Origin: an uncultured Megasphaera sp.
Lineage (GTDB): Bacteria > Bacillota > Negativicutes > Veillonellales > Megasphaeraceae
Direction of reading: 5' to 3'
DNA: 33,354 bases
NCBI RefSeq assembly: GCF_958350005.1
Contig: NZ_CATWFF010000003.1
Location: 1 to 33,354 of the forward strand
Shown here: piece by piece, positions 1-6,880 of the stretch
Position numbering within the stretch: position 1 is the first letter of the stretch
How the letters are laid out: each line of letters starts with the position of its first letter
Notes under the pieces: generated by a model
Seen by the model: only the letters and a program-made list of their open reading frames with translations
What the model was told of the DNA's origin: nothing
Database searches by the model: none
Made by a program: the position numbers and the translations under genes

Positions 1-357
1 CCTTCTAAATGTTTATAATAGTTTACAACTTTTTGAATAAATAAATATTGCGAAACTACGCTTTAAAGTATAATTAATTTGCTAAAAATACATAATCTCA
101 AAGAAGTTACGCGACGAATTCATTATACCTTGAAAATTTGACAATGGGTAGTCTATTTTGTTTCTTTTCTCGCTATTTTTCCACGGCCATGCAGTCCCTG
201 CTGACCTGGCTGATTATTATCCAGATGGCATTGCAGTAGTTTCCATCGCTGCTTGAACAGTTATTACCGTGCTATTCGAAATGACACAGTAATGAGTTGC
301 TCTTTTCGTTGCAGACAGCTGCATTAGCCTGTAACCTTATTTCAACCGCCTTACAGA
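1..357. other. AT-rich stretch with no convincing gene
   Basis: I see no supported gene here. The first 140 bases are strongly AT-rich. The rest has only short broken frames on both strands. One minus-strand frame runs open through several codons on either side of an internal stop at about 265-267, and may be a decayed coding fragment continuing from the terminase remnant to its right. A 31-codon hydrophobic plus-strand frame (144-239) has no ribosome binding site and is not called. The stretch is best read as degraded phage or accessory DNA. Confidence 0.5.
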
Positions 358-702
358 GTGAGCTCGTTTTTCTCGGCGTCAGTAATATTCTCTTCCATCA
401 GGAGCTTGAACATTTCCTTGGTTGGAGGCGACATATCCTTAGCCCTGGCCAAAGGGTACCATGGTAAAGCCCATGTCTTCGAGATTTTGCACCATCTGGG
501 TAGCGTTCCACCGGTCATAGGCGATTTCCCGATAAGGACATAGTGGATGACGTTCCCTTTTGCCGTCTGAATGAATCCTGGTTTCTGCCAGATATCATAA
601 AGTACATGATCACGCCGACAGCACAATTCCAGGATATCTTCCGGCAGCCAGAAAAAGGGTAGCAGGATATATTTCTCATCCATCTGTTCCGGAATAATAG
701 TT
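358..702 (-). pseudogene. Phage terminase large subunit remnant (nuclease-domain part)
   Basis: Three pieces of a large-terminase C-terminal region lie in order on the minus strand but in different frames. The first (about 702-540) reads WLPEDILELCCRRDHVLYDIW and then FIQTAKGNVIHY. The second (about 533-447) is in a shifted frame and reads REIAYDRWNATQMVQNLEDM, then GFTMVPFGQG and a stop. The third returns to the first frame with KDMSPPTKEMFKLLMEENI. Intact phage terminases carry these blocks in one frame, with about 15 more residues between the first two, so a small deletion and at least two frameshifts have occurred. The N-terminal ATPase half and the end of the nuclease domain are absent. 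Terminase packages phage DNA into capsids. This copy cannot be functional and marks an old prophage. Confidence 0.8.
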
Positions 703-792
703 TTGTGGCTTATCCCTGGTATGAAACATTTTAGAAATAAAAGGAATATGCATAAGTCCTCCAGAAAGCTATCAAAAAATTTTTTCATCCCG

Positions 793-798
793 TATAAT
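793..798 (+). promoter_or_regulatory. Perfect TATAAT -10 box upstream of the gene at 820
   Basis: TATAAT lies 21 bases before the GTG start at 820. The -35 position has only a weak match (TATCAA at 770-775, 17-bp spacing). The site is short and AT-rich DNA gives chance matches, so support is moderate at best. Confidence 0.4.
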
Positions 799-819
799 AA
801 AAGTCCAGGGGGGATCATT

Positions 820-1503
820 GTGAAGAAGAACAAGTTTAAATCCTTAAGAGAAGAATATTGCTGGTTCCAGCTGCATGATATCTATTTCGGCGGACTTACC
901 ATGATTGTCCGTATGCCATTCAGATCACAACTGACGATTTGCTTTGATGAGCTGGAAAGTGATGGGATTCCCGGCATGATTCAGCTCTATAACGCACTAC
1001 AAAACCGCCAGCCTTACGATTTCTATGTGATAAACAATACGGATAAGATATCTTTTGAAATCCGTGATTTTACGGACGCTTTCCAACAGGAATTTGTGCA
1101 TTTTTCAGTAAGGGTAGGTGATGACGGAGAAGGACTGCGATACAAATCAGAAATTCAGCAGGATGTTCCTGTCCCATACCTGTTAAATGAATTTGAGACT
1201 TTTTTTGCTTCCCTTCTCCATCACCCTGATTTTCCTTTTCAATATCCCTGTTTTGTATATCTGCCACCCTCTGTTGATAAAATATACGATGCTCTCGAGC
1301 AGGACACCGGGCATATACCTCTTACAGATGCCCGGTACAGAAAGCTGGAAAAGAAATACCTTCGGGAACGTGTAACAGGATTTGAAGAACCGGGGAACGA
1401 ACTCGCCCGGCAATTCAAAGAGATGCTGACCACGTACCGGGTACCTGATGGATGGGCTGTCCAGAGGAAAACCGGTCAGGAAGTTCATCATCATATCTTC
1501 TGA
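820..1503 (+). CDS. Hypothetical protein, 227 aa, accessory region
   Basis: I do not recognise this protein. The frame is open from 703, but I place the start at GTG 820. The purine-rich AGGGGGGAT at 807-815 sits just upstream, a TATAAT box lies at 793, and the preceding codons overlap the terminase remnant on the other strand. The product would be soluble and mixed alpha/beta. It has no signal peptide or membrane segment, has many acidic and aromatic residues in the first 150, and has a basic stretch (KLEKKYLRERV) near residue 170. It ends in a short histidine run (VHHHIF). The next gene on the same strand is a toxin-antitoxin pair. Its position between phage debris and a TA module suggests recently acquired cargo, but no function is assigned. 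Confidence 0.55.
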   Translation: MKKNKFKSLREEYCWFQLHDIYFGGLTMIVRMPFRSQLTICFDELESDGIPGMIQLYNALQNRQPYDFYVINNTDKISFEIRDFTDAFQQEFVHFSVRVGDDGEGLRYKSEIQQDVPVPYLLNEFETFFASLLHHPDFPFQYPCFVYLPPSVDKIYDALEQDTGHIPLTDARYRKLEKKYLRERVTGFEEPGNELARQFKEMLTTYRVPDGWAVQRKTGQEVHHHIF

Positions 1504-1518
1504 TTCCTGCCGCCTGAC

Positions 1519-1660
1519 TTAAAACACAATAACACCCCGTTCGTCATAGACGTTCTTGCCGCTGGTCGATGGCCCGAAGAGGTAGTGAAAATCTGTGCCT
1601 ATGTAATAATCCTGCGGTTTGTCTCGGGATTAAAACAGCCAGGAAAAATGGAATCTGCAT
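1519..1660 (-). pseudogene. Broken small ORF fragment with intact ribosome binding site
   Basis: On the minus strand a good AGGAGG (1666-1671) precedes ATG at 1660. The frame from that ATG reads MQIPFFLAVLIPRQTAG and soon degenerates to a stop. The +1 frame downstream reads QDYYIGTDFHYLFGPSTSGK and NVYDERGVIVF before TAA at 1519-1521. That second stretch looks protein-like in composition, and the two frames together suggest a frameshifted remnant of a small accessory gene. The family is not recognised. It could also be chance. Confidence 0.3.
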
Positions 1661-1693
1661 AAATTCCTCCTGGTTTATATTGTAACGTAAATC

Positions 1694-1724
1694 ACTTTAT
1701 ATTTTCCTTCATTAACTTTATAAT
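1694..1724 (+). promoter_or_regulatory. Promoter of the toxin-antitoxin operon with paired direct repeat
   Basis: The -10 box TATAAT is at 1719-1724, with a -35-like TTTATA at 1696-1701 and a 17-bp spacer. The octamer ACTTTATA occurs twice, at 1694-1701 and 1715-1722, 21 bp apart (two helical turns). Each copy overlaps one promoter element. Antitoxins of this family usually repress their own promoter, so the repeat is a candidate operator. That role is inferred. Confidence 0.5.
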
Positions 1725-1747
1725 GACAGTAAAAGGAGTTGATTCAT

Positions 1748-2017
1748 ATGGCTGATACAAAAACGTTAAATCTTCGTGTGGATGCGGATTTAAAACATCA
1801 GGTCGAGATTATTTTTTCGGATCTGGGTATTCCGACTTCTACTGCAATCAACATGTTTCTGCGCACCGTTGTCCGCTATGGCGGCATCCCGTTTGATCTG
1901 CGTATTTCGCCGAATGAGTTGGAAACCTTAAAAGCCGTTGATGATGTGAACCATCACCGCAACCTCAGCAAGACCTATGATTCTGTGGAAGATGTCATGG
2001 AGACACTGAATGCTTAA
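1748..2017 (+). CDS. dinJ: RelB/DinJ-family antitoxin
   Basis: Antitoxin of a type II toxin-antitoxin pair. It neutralises the toxin encoded just downstream and should bind its own promoter. The 89-aa product starts with a ribbon-helix-helix DNA-binding segment (NLRVDADLKHQVEIIFSDLG, then IPTSTAINMFLRTVV), typical of RelB/DinJ proteins. The C-terminal half (about 60-89) is acidic and should wrap the toxin. I chose ATG 1748 because AAGGAG at 1733-1738 is 9 bases upstream. The in-frame TTG at 1739 directly abuts that site. The stop overlaps the toxin start by 8 bases, so the two are translationally coupled with the antitoxin first, as is usual. It lies in the accessory region beside phage debris. 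Confidence 0.88.
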   Translation: MADTKTLNLRVDADLKHQVEIIFSDLGIPTSTAINMFLRTVVRYGGIPFDLRISPNELETLKAVDDVNHHRNLSKTYDSVEDVMETLNA

Positions 2018-2285
2018 GATCCGTTTCCGCAAGCAATTCCGCAAGGATTACAAGCGGGCAATCAAGCAGCCGGGACATACGCCAGAGCTTTTTCAGGAAG
2101 TGCTTGATTATCTTGTAATGGAACAGCTGCTTCCCGCCAAATACCGGGACCATGCTCTGTCGGGAAACTATGCTGGTTTCCGTGAATGTCATATCCTGCC
2201 AGGCTGGCTGCTGATTTACAAAATCGAGACCGATATTCTGACATTGACACTAACCCGTACAGAAAGCCACAGCGATGTATTCTAA
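2010..2285 (+). CDS. yafQ: YafQ/RelE-family mRNA interferase toxin (variant active site)
   Basis: Ribosome-dependent mRNA endonuclease of the RelE superfamily, inhibited by the DinJ-like antitoxin. It is 91 aa, close to E. coli YafQ (92 aa). The C-terminal signature is clear: DHALSG, then GFRECHILPGWLLIYKI, then LTLTRTESHSDVF. Residues matching E. coli catalytic positions are His48 (H50), His61 (H63), Arg83 and His87. The position equivalent to the catalytic Asp67 is Gly65 here (PGW instead of the usual PDW), a change one base could cause. This could weaken the toxin, or mean the module is decaying. The N-terminus is basic (FRKQFRKDYKRAIK), suiting RNA and ribosome contact. A strong terminator follows. 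Confidence 0.88.
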   Translation: MLKIRFRKQFRKDYKRAIKQPGHTPELFQEVLDYLVMEQLLPAKYRDHALSGNYAGFRECHILPGWLLIYKIETDILTLTLTRTESHSDVF

Positions 2286-2304
2286 AAAGAAATAATGCCA
2301 CGAT

Positions 2305-2334
2305 TCCGTCGATTTTTTCGACGGATTTTTCTTT
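2305..2334 (+). terminator. Intrinsic terminator after the toxin gene
   Basis: A perfect 7-bp stem, CCGTCGA (2306-2312) with TCGACGG (2318-2324), encloses a five-T loop. It extends by a T-A pair (2305/2325) and is followed by TTTTTCTTT. It ends the dinJ-yafQ transcript. Confidence 0.85.
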
Positions 2335-2567
2335 GCAAGTTTACCCTGATGACCGCCTGAATCATTGAAATCCAAATCACGCTGAATATCGTGACCTTAG
2401 CTGACTGTTCTTCACCGAAGAATCACTTAAATAGCTTAAAGAAGGCAATATGGGCCTTTATCGCAATACCGGGCTTAATATGTATGAGTTTCTCTTCGAA
2501 GAAAAGAAATATTTTCTCCGTTGTTAATAATATATTTCTTTTTTATAGTATCACTGCATTCCTTAGG
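2335..2567. other. Intergenic AT-rich gap with an 11-bp inverted repeat
   Basis: No gene is supported between the toxin terminator and the tadA promoter. The one open frame here (2391-2624) has no ribosome binding site and runs through the tadA promoter. A perfect inverted repeat AAAAGAAATAT (2502-2512) and ATATTTCTTTT (2532-2542) with a 19-base loop could form an AT-only hairpin. It could be a weak terminator or an AT-rich chance match. Confidence 0.4.
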
Positions 2568-2596
2568 TTGCCATTTACCGGTAGACCCATTACAAT
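2568..2596 (+). promoter_or_regulatory. Sigma-A-type promoter of tadA
   Basis: TTGCCA (2568-2573) and TACAAT (2591-2596) are separated by exactly 17 bp and lie 45 bases before the tadA start. Both boxes match consensus at 5 of 6 positions. Confidence 0.6.
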
Positions 2597-2640
2597 ATAC
2601 ATAATTAACCGTTATCGTTGCTAAAGAGAGGAACCTGTTC

Positions 2641-3129
2641 ATGACAAAAGATGAGTTTTATATGGGAAAGGCCCTGGAACAGGCACGAATTGCCGCGGCC
2701 GTCGGGGAAATTCCCATTGGTGCCGTTATTATACACGAAAAAAAAGCCATTGCCCGCGCCTATAACCTGCGGGAAAGCCTGCCCTGTGCCACGGCCCATG
2801 CGGAGCTGCTGGCTATTGAAAAGGCCTGCCACGCATTACAGCGCTGGCGTCTGTCAGGCTGCACCCTGTACGTCACGGTCGAGCCTTGTCCCATGTGTGC
2901 CGGTGCTATCGTCAACAGCCGCCTGGACCGCGTCGTATACGGCTGTGATGATCCCAAAGCCGGAGCTGTTCGCTCACTCTTTCAGATTGTCGATAATCCG
3001 GCCTTAAATCACCGCGTTGAAGTCACCAGCGGCGTCCGTGCCGACGAATGTGCCGCTGTCATGCGGGACTTTTTCCGTTCCCGAAGGCAGCAGAAAAAGA
3101 AGTCTGACCGCAATGTTACAGTTCCTTAA
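2641..3129 (+). CDS. tadA: tRNA-specific adenosine deaminase TadA
   Basis: Deaminates adenosine 34 to inosine in the anticodon of tRNA-Arg(ACG), letting one tRNA read several codons. It is an essential cytosolic zinc enzyme in most bacteria. The 162-aa product has the full cytidine/deoxycytidylate-deaminase signature: HAE at residues 53-55 (His53 zinc ligand, Glu55 proton shuttle) and PCPMC at 82-86 (Cys83 and Cys86 zinc ligands). Asn42 (AYN) is at the usual substrate-contact position. The DDPKAGAV block near 102-109 is typical of TadA rather than of free cytidine deaminases. AGAGAGGAA (2625-2633) precedes ATG 2641. The C-terminus is basic (RSRRQQKKK), suiting tRNA contact. It has its own promoter and sits alone at the left edge of the core chromosome. 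Confidence 0.95.
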   Translation: MTKDEFYMGKALEQARIAAAVGEIPIGAVIIHEKKAIARAYNLRESLPCATAHAELLAIEKACHALQRWRLSGCTLYVTVEPCPMCAGAIVNSRLDRVVYGCDDPKAGAVRSLFQIVDNPALNHRVEVTSGVRADECAAVMRDFFRSRRQQKKKSDRNVTVP

Positions 3130-3146
3130 CATTCGCAAATCCTGCA

Positions 3147-3176
3147 TTGAATAGCCGCAACAGCTGATGATATACT
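3147..3176 (+). promoter_or_regulatory. Promoter of the SIMPL-domain gene
   Basis: TTGAAT (3147-3152) and TATACT (3171-3176) have an 18-bp spacer and lie 53 bases before the ATG at 3229. Both boxes match the sigma-70/A consensus well. Confidence 0.6.
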
Positions 3177-3228
3177 ACAAGTATCCGTACAAGTAGTTGC
3201 GTATTTCAATAAAGGAGGATTATATACC

Positions 3229-3948
3229 ATGAAATCGTCACTGTTAAAGTCTGCAGCTCTGGCTGTGATGCTGACCAGTGCTGCCTTATTTGCGGCGCCT
3301 TCCTTTGCCGCTGATGGACCGCAGCCTTCAGTTATCAACGTCACGGGATATGCTCAGCAGGAAGTGGCCCCTGATACGGCGTACGTCACAATCGGCATGG
3401 AAAGCACCGATGAAGATGCGCAGAAAGCACGGACGCAGAACAACCAGGTTATGAACAACGTTACGACAGCCCTGAAAGCCATGGGCATTGCACCGGAAAA
3501 TTTGAAGACCACGGGATTCTACATATCGCCGAATTATGAGCCAAAGGGACGGAAAATTGCTTCCTATACGGTAAGCAACAACTTACAGGTAAAGGTAAGT
3601 GATATGGACATGATTCCCCGGGTCATTGCCAAAGCGGCCAGCCTGAACGCCAACAAAGTACAGGGAATCCGCTTTACCAATGAAAAAGCGGATACGATCA
3701 AAGCCAATCTCATTAAACAGGCTGTCATTAACGGCCGCCGCGCCGCTGAAGCGGCTGCCCTGGCTGCCGGAAGCCAGCTGGGCAAGGTAAAGGAAATCAA
3801 TATTAACGGTACATCGCCGTCTTATGACAACGCTTACGCCGGCACTTCGCTGCGCCTGGCCTCAGCCAAAGTAGCTGACTATACGCCTGTAGAAGCAGGT
3901 ACGAATACACTCAGCGAAACAGTCAATATGACATTCTATCTGCAGTAA
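3229..3948 (+). CDS. Secreted SIMPL-domain (DUF541/YggE-like) protein
   Basis: Exported protein of the SIMPL (DUF541) family, whose members include E. coli YggE. Their biochemical role is not settled, though YggE is linked to oxidative-stress tolerance. The 239-aa product opens with a clear Sec signal peptide: MKSSLLK, a hydrophobic core, then APSFAA with cleavage near residue 27. The mature part starts with the family pattern VINVTGYAQQEVAPDTAYVT and ends with the beta-rich ETVNMTFYLQ. A strong AAAGGAGGATT precedes ATG 3229. It has its own promoter and a terminator shared with the convergent rng gene, so it is a single-gene unit. In a diderm it would be periplasmic. Family assignment is firm and function is not. 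Confidence 0.88.
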   Translation: MKSSLLKSAALAVMLTSAALFAAPSFAADGPQPSVINVTGYAQQEVAPDTAYVTIGMESTDEDAQKARTQNNQVMNNVTTALKAMGIAPENLKTTGFYISPNYEPKGRKIASYTVSNNLQVKVSDMDMIPRVIAKAASLNANKVQGIRFTNEKADTIKANLIKQAVINGRRAAEAAALAAGSQLGKVKEININGTSPSYDNAYAGTSLRLASAKVADYTPVEAGTNTLSETVNMTFYLQ

Positions 3949-3992
3949 CCTGCGCCTGTCGGCCAAATAAGCCAACGGTGCTGCACAAACTA

Positions 3993-4039
3993 CAAAAACG
4001 GGAGCCCTCCTGTATGATGCTGGAGGGTTCCCGTTTTTT
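3993..4039. terminator. Bidirectional terminator between the SIMPL gene and rng
   Basis: AAAACGGGAGCCCTCC pairs with GGAGGGTTCCCGTTTT across a loop of about 10 bases, with one internal G-T mismatch. It has an A-run on the left and T-run on the right, so it can end transcripts in both directions. The right arm runs into the rng stop codon (4038-4040). Confidence 0.85.
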
Positions 4040-5477
4040 AGTCTTCCGTATACGATAAAATAGAAAATACTTCCCTGTTGGGATGGTTGGATTGTTCAAA
4101 ATGAAGGGTACGGGCCAGTTCTTTTTCCAGCTCACTGCAGCGCTTCTTATCCTGCAGAATCGCCAGGACGGTGGCATGGGCCGAAATGAGCAAATCTCCC
4201 TTGATATGACGGATGTGTACCATGTACCGCAGGCGGCGAATAATCTGTATGGCTACCGATTCCGGCGAATAGAGATATCCTGAGCCGCCGCAGACATCGC
4301 ACGGACTGAACTGCACCTGGTGCAGGCCCTGGCGTGATTTTTTTCGGGTAATTTCGACGAGGTTCAAGGCCGTCATGCCCATGACGTGCGTCTTCGTACA
4401 GTCTGAGGCTACTTCCCGTTCCAGAATCTGCAGAATTTCATCGCGCTGCTGAATTCGGGCCATATCGATGAAGTCGATAATAATAATGCCGCCAATGTCC
4501 CGCAGCCGCAGCTGGCGGGCAATTTCCACAGCTGCTTCCTTATTGACGTGAAAAATCGTATCCTGAAGGGTGCTGTTACCCGTATATTTGCCGCTGTTGA
4601 CGTCAATAACCGTCAGGGCTTCGGTGTGATCGAAGACCAGGGTGCCGCCAGATGGAAGGGGTACTTCCCGGTCCATTAAGTGCTGAATATCTTCTTCCAG
4701 GCGATAAAACTCAAAGATAGGCTGACTGCTGCTGTACAGTTCCACGCGGCTTCGCTGCTGACTGTCTGTCACGACCTGACAAATCCGTTCATACGCGTCC
4801 TTATCGTCGACGACGACCTTCTTGACGTCTGCCGTCATGTGATCCCGTACCATACGCATGACCAGATCGGCTTCCCTGTAGAGGAGCTTGTTTTTTTTCG
4901 TCATTTTATAGCGCTGACATATACTGTCCCAGGTTCGCAGCAAATAGGTAATGTCAGCCAGCAGTGCTTCCTGAGGCACACCTTTGGCAACGGTGCGGAT
5001 AATAAGCCCCATGCCGTCTGGCTTGATGTGGGCCACAATAGCCCGCAGCCTGTCCCGTTCCTGTTCGTCGCGGATCTTTTTGGAGACGCCAATATAATCG
5101 ACTGTCGGCATGAGCACGGCATAGCGGCCGGCCAGACTGACATTGGCTGTCACCTTGGCGCCCTTACTGCCCCGCTCTTCCTTAATGACCTGCACTAGCA
5201 GGCTCTGGCCAACGGAAATATGGGCCTGCTGAATTTCTTCTTTCGTTGCAGCCCGGGGAAATAAATCGCCTAAATACAAAAATGCGTTTTTCCGGCGGCC
5301 AATATTGACGAAAGCTGCCTGCATGGCCGGCAGAATATTCTGAATGGTTCCCCTGTAAATATGATTAACAATATGGGTGTCATCATTCCGCTCGACAGCA
5401 AAATCCCGCAGCCGTCCGTCTTCTATAATAGCCATGCGCGTTTCTTCCGGCATGACATTGCCTACAATACTTTTCAT
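4038..5477 (-). CDS. rng: Ribonuclease G/E family endoribonuclease
   Basis: Single-strand-specific endoribonuclease for rRNA maturation and mRNA decay, cutting in AU-rich sites and favouring 5'-monophosphate ends. At 479 aa it is RNase G sized, lacking the long degradosome scaffold of RNase E. An S1-type RNA-binding domain occupies about residues 35-125 (HIYRGTIQNILPAMQAAFVNIG). The catalytic core has IDVNSGKY (Asp292, Asn294) and IIIIDFIDM (Asp335), matching RNase E D303, N305 and D346. The zinc-link CDVC (Cys393, Cys396) holds the dimer of active sites. GAGGGG precedes ATG 5477. A possible promoter lies in the 110-base gap upstream, although read-through from the TPR gene is likely. In related genomes rng usually follows the TIGR03936 gene; here that gene is about 11 kb away. 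Confidence 0.93.
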   Translation of the reverse strand: MKSIVGNVMPEETRMAIIEDGRLRDFAVERNDDTHIVNHIYRGTIQNILPAMQAAFVNIGRRKNAFLYLGDLFPRAATKEEIQQAHISVGQSLLVQVIKEERGSKGAKVTANVSLAGRYAVLMPTVDYIGVSKKIRDEQERDRLRAIVAHIKPDGMGLIIRTVAKGVPQEALLADITYLLRTWDSICQRYKMTKKNKLLYREADLVMRMVRDHMTADVKKVVVDDKDAYERICQVVTDSQQRSRVELYSSSQPIFEFYRLEEDIQHLMDREVPLPSGGTLVFDHTEALTVIDVNSGKYTGNSTLQDTIFHVNKEAAVEIARQLRLRDIGGIIIIDFIDMARIQQRDEILQILEREVASDCTKTHVMGMTALNLVEITRKKSRQGLHQVQFSPCDVCGGSGYLYSPESVAIQIIRRLRYMVHIRHIKGDLLISAHATVLAILQDKKRCSELEKELARTLHFEQSNHPNREVFSILSYTED

Positions 5478-5507
5478 TCCATTCCCCTCACTTTATTCAC
5501 TATTCGT

Positions 5508-5536
5508 ATTGTATCACACAGAGGAAAGGATGTCTC
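5508..5536 (-). promoter_or_regulatory. Possible rng promoter
   Basis: On the minus strand GAGACA (5531-5536) and TACAAT (5508-5513) are 17 bp apart, about 30 bases before the rng start. The -35 is a 4/6 match, so this is a weak prediction. Confidence 0.35.
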
Positions 5537-5587
5537 TGTATTTCAGGGGCCATACCTGATCCTGCGCAGCATCGTTCTCTGCTCTGG

Positions 5588-6865
5588 TCAGAATAACTCT
5601 TCCTGAGGCCGCAGGTCTACGGCCCGGCAAGACGCCTGCCCGTCAACCCCATCCTGGCCGATTTCTACGAAAAAACGGACAGCTATCCCCGTTTCTGCCG
5701 GGCCATGCCAAAGGTTTTCTGGCGAAAAATAGTAAGAGTGGCCGCCATATTCCCGGACAAATCCTGCCCCATTGGGAAGTACCGATGCAATAACTCCCTG
5801 CCGTTCTGTTTCTCCCCAATGTTTATGAGTAAGCCAGAATGGTTTTAATTTGGCAAGGAGTGCGTCTTCTGTCAGGGACTGTTCCGGATAGACAGCCAGC
5901 TTTTTCTGCACGGCTTCGGGAACACGCCATCCCTGCTGCTGCCGTATCTGTTTTGCCAGCAGAAGATGTCCATAGGCCCAGCGCGCATCGGCTCGTTTCT
6001 GGCTGAGTACATCGGCCAGCTCGACGAGAAGATTGACCTTGCTGCTGTATGCACCGGCAGCCAGCATCGCTGCAGAGCCGTATTTCAGCGCATCTGTTCT
6101 CTGATTTCCGGCAATTGCCGTGTAGAACAGGCCGCGGTATAAAATCCAGTGCTGATGATAGCGGAGAAGAGCCTGAAATCCGGCTGCCGCTTCATCTACG
6201 TGTCCCAAATGGAGACGGCACAGCGAAATGCGGTAGGAAAGCCACACGTCGTTGTCATAATGCAGTTCCGGAAACACGCGCAGCCCTTCTTCACACAAGG
6301 CAATGCAGGCATCATATTCCTTTCTCTTGATGAGGACCCGGCTCATCTGCGAATACCATTGCTCACGGGGAGACGGGCCAACCTGCACTCCCTTCCCCGT
6401 TGTATGCACAATCGGCTTTTGCGACAGTTTGTCCGGGTCCAGCGCTTTCAGATAGGTATACATCCGTTCCACTGCTGCACTGCCGCGGCCTTTCAGAGCT
6501 TCTGCCATTTTCCACACCGCCCATTCATAGGGCGTGTCTTCCCGCTGTTCACTATACGTAAGGATGGCATCGACAGCCCGGCAGAAATCAGGCCACTGTG
6601 CCCCTGTCCCCTGAAAGGGACGTACGTACAGATAATACAGACACCAGCAGTATACGCCGCGCAGGGGAATAAAGTCAGGAAACCGTATCATACCTTCTCT
6701 GGCTGCAGCCCGTCCCCTGGCATATTGTGCTGTCCGGCGCAGGCCATAGGAATAGTAATAATATTCCCAGGGACTCCAGGAAGCAGTGTCCTCGTTCTGG
6801 CAGGCATTAATCAGATCCTTCCAGCGGCCAGCTCGATATAAGTAGTGTATTTGTTCCCTGTCCAT
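5588..6865 (-). CDS. TPR-repeat protein with C-terminal cold-shock-like domain
   Basis: No named family is recognised with confidence. The 425-aa product is rich in Trp, Tyr and Ala helices arranged like tetratricopeptide repeats (for example EYDACIALCEEGLRVFPEL, then LCRLHLGHVDEAAAGFQALL). These are a protein-binding scaffold. The last 70 residues look different: GVIASVLPNGAGFVREYGG followed by SYYF resembles the RNP1/RNP2 strands of an S1/cold-shock OB-fold, so RNA or single-strand DNA binding is inferred. It has no signal peptide or membrane segment. ATG 6865 is chosen because GGAG at 6875-6878 has good spacing to it and abuts the in-frame GTG at 6874. It starts 15 bases after topB and is the third gene of the OLD-topB run. 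TPR-CSD fusions are known from TOTE-type conflict systems, but a link here is speculative. Confidence 0.7.
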   Translation of the reverse strand: MDREQIHYLYRAGRWKDLINACQNEDTASWSPWEYYYYSYGLRRTAQYARGRAAAREGMIRFPDFIPLRGVYCWCLYYLYVRPFQGTGAQWPDFCRAVDAILTYSEQREDTPYEWAVWKMAEALKGRGSAAVERMYTYLKALDPDKLSQKPIVHTTGKGVQVGPSPREQWYSQMSRVLIKRKEYDACIALCEEGLRVFPELHYDNDVWLSYRISLCRLHLGHVDEAAAGFQALLRYHQHWILYRGLFYTAIAGNQRTDALKYGSAAMLAAGAYSSKVNLLVELADVLSQKRADARWAYGHLLLAKQIRQQQGWRVPEAVQKKLAVYPEQSLTEDALLAKLKPFWLTHKHWGETERQGVIASVLPNGAGFVREYGGHSYYFSPENLWHGPAETGIAVRFFVEIGQDGVDGQASCRAVDLRPQEELF

Positions 6866-6880
6866 ACGGCTCACTCCGAT

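Noticed and set aside
144..239. 31-aa hydrophobic peptide (possible type I toxin or holin-like)
   Set aside because: There is a TTGACA just before it but no ribosome binding site, no -10 box at proper distance and no known family pattern.
2391..2624. 77-codon plus-strand open frame
   Set aside because: No ribosome binding site, it crosses the tadA promoter, and it has AT-rich low-information composition.
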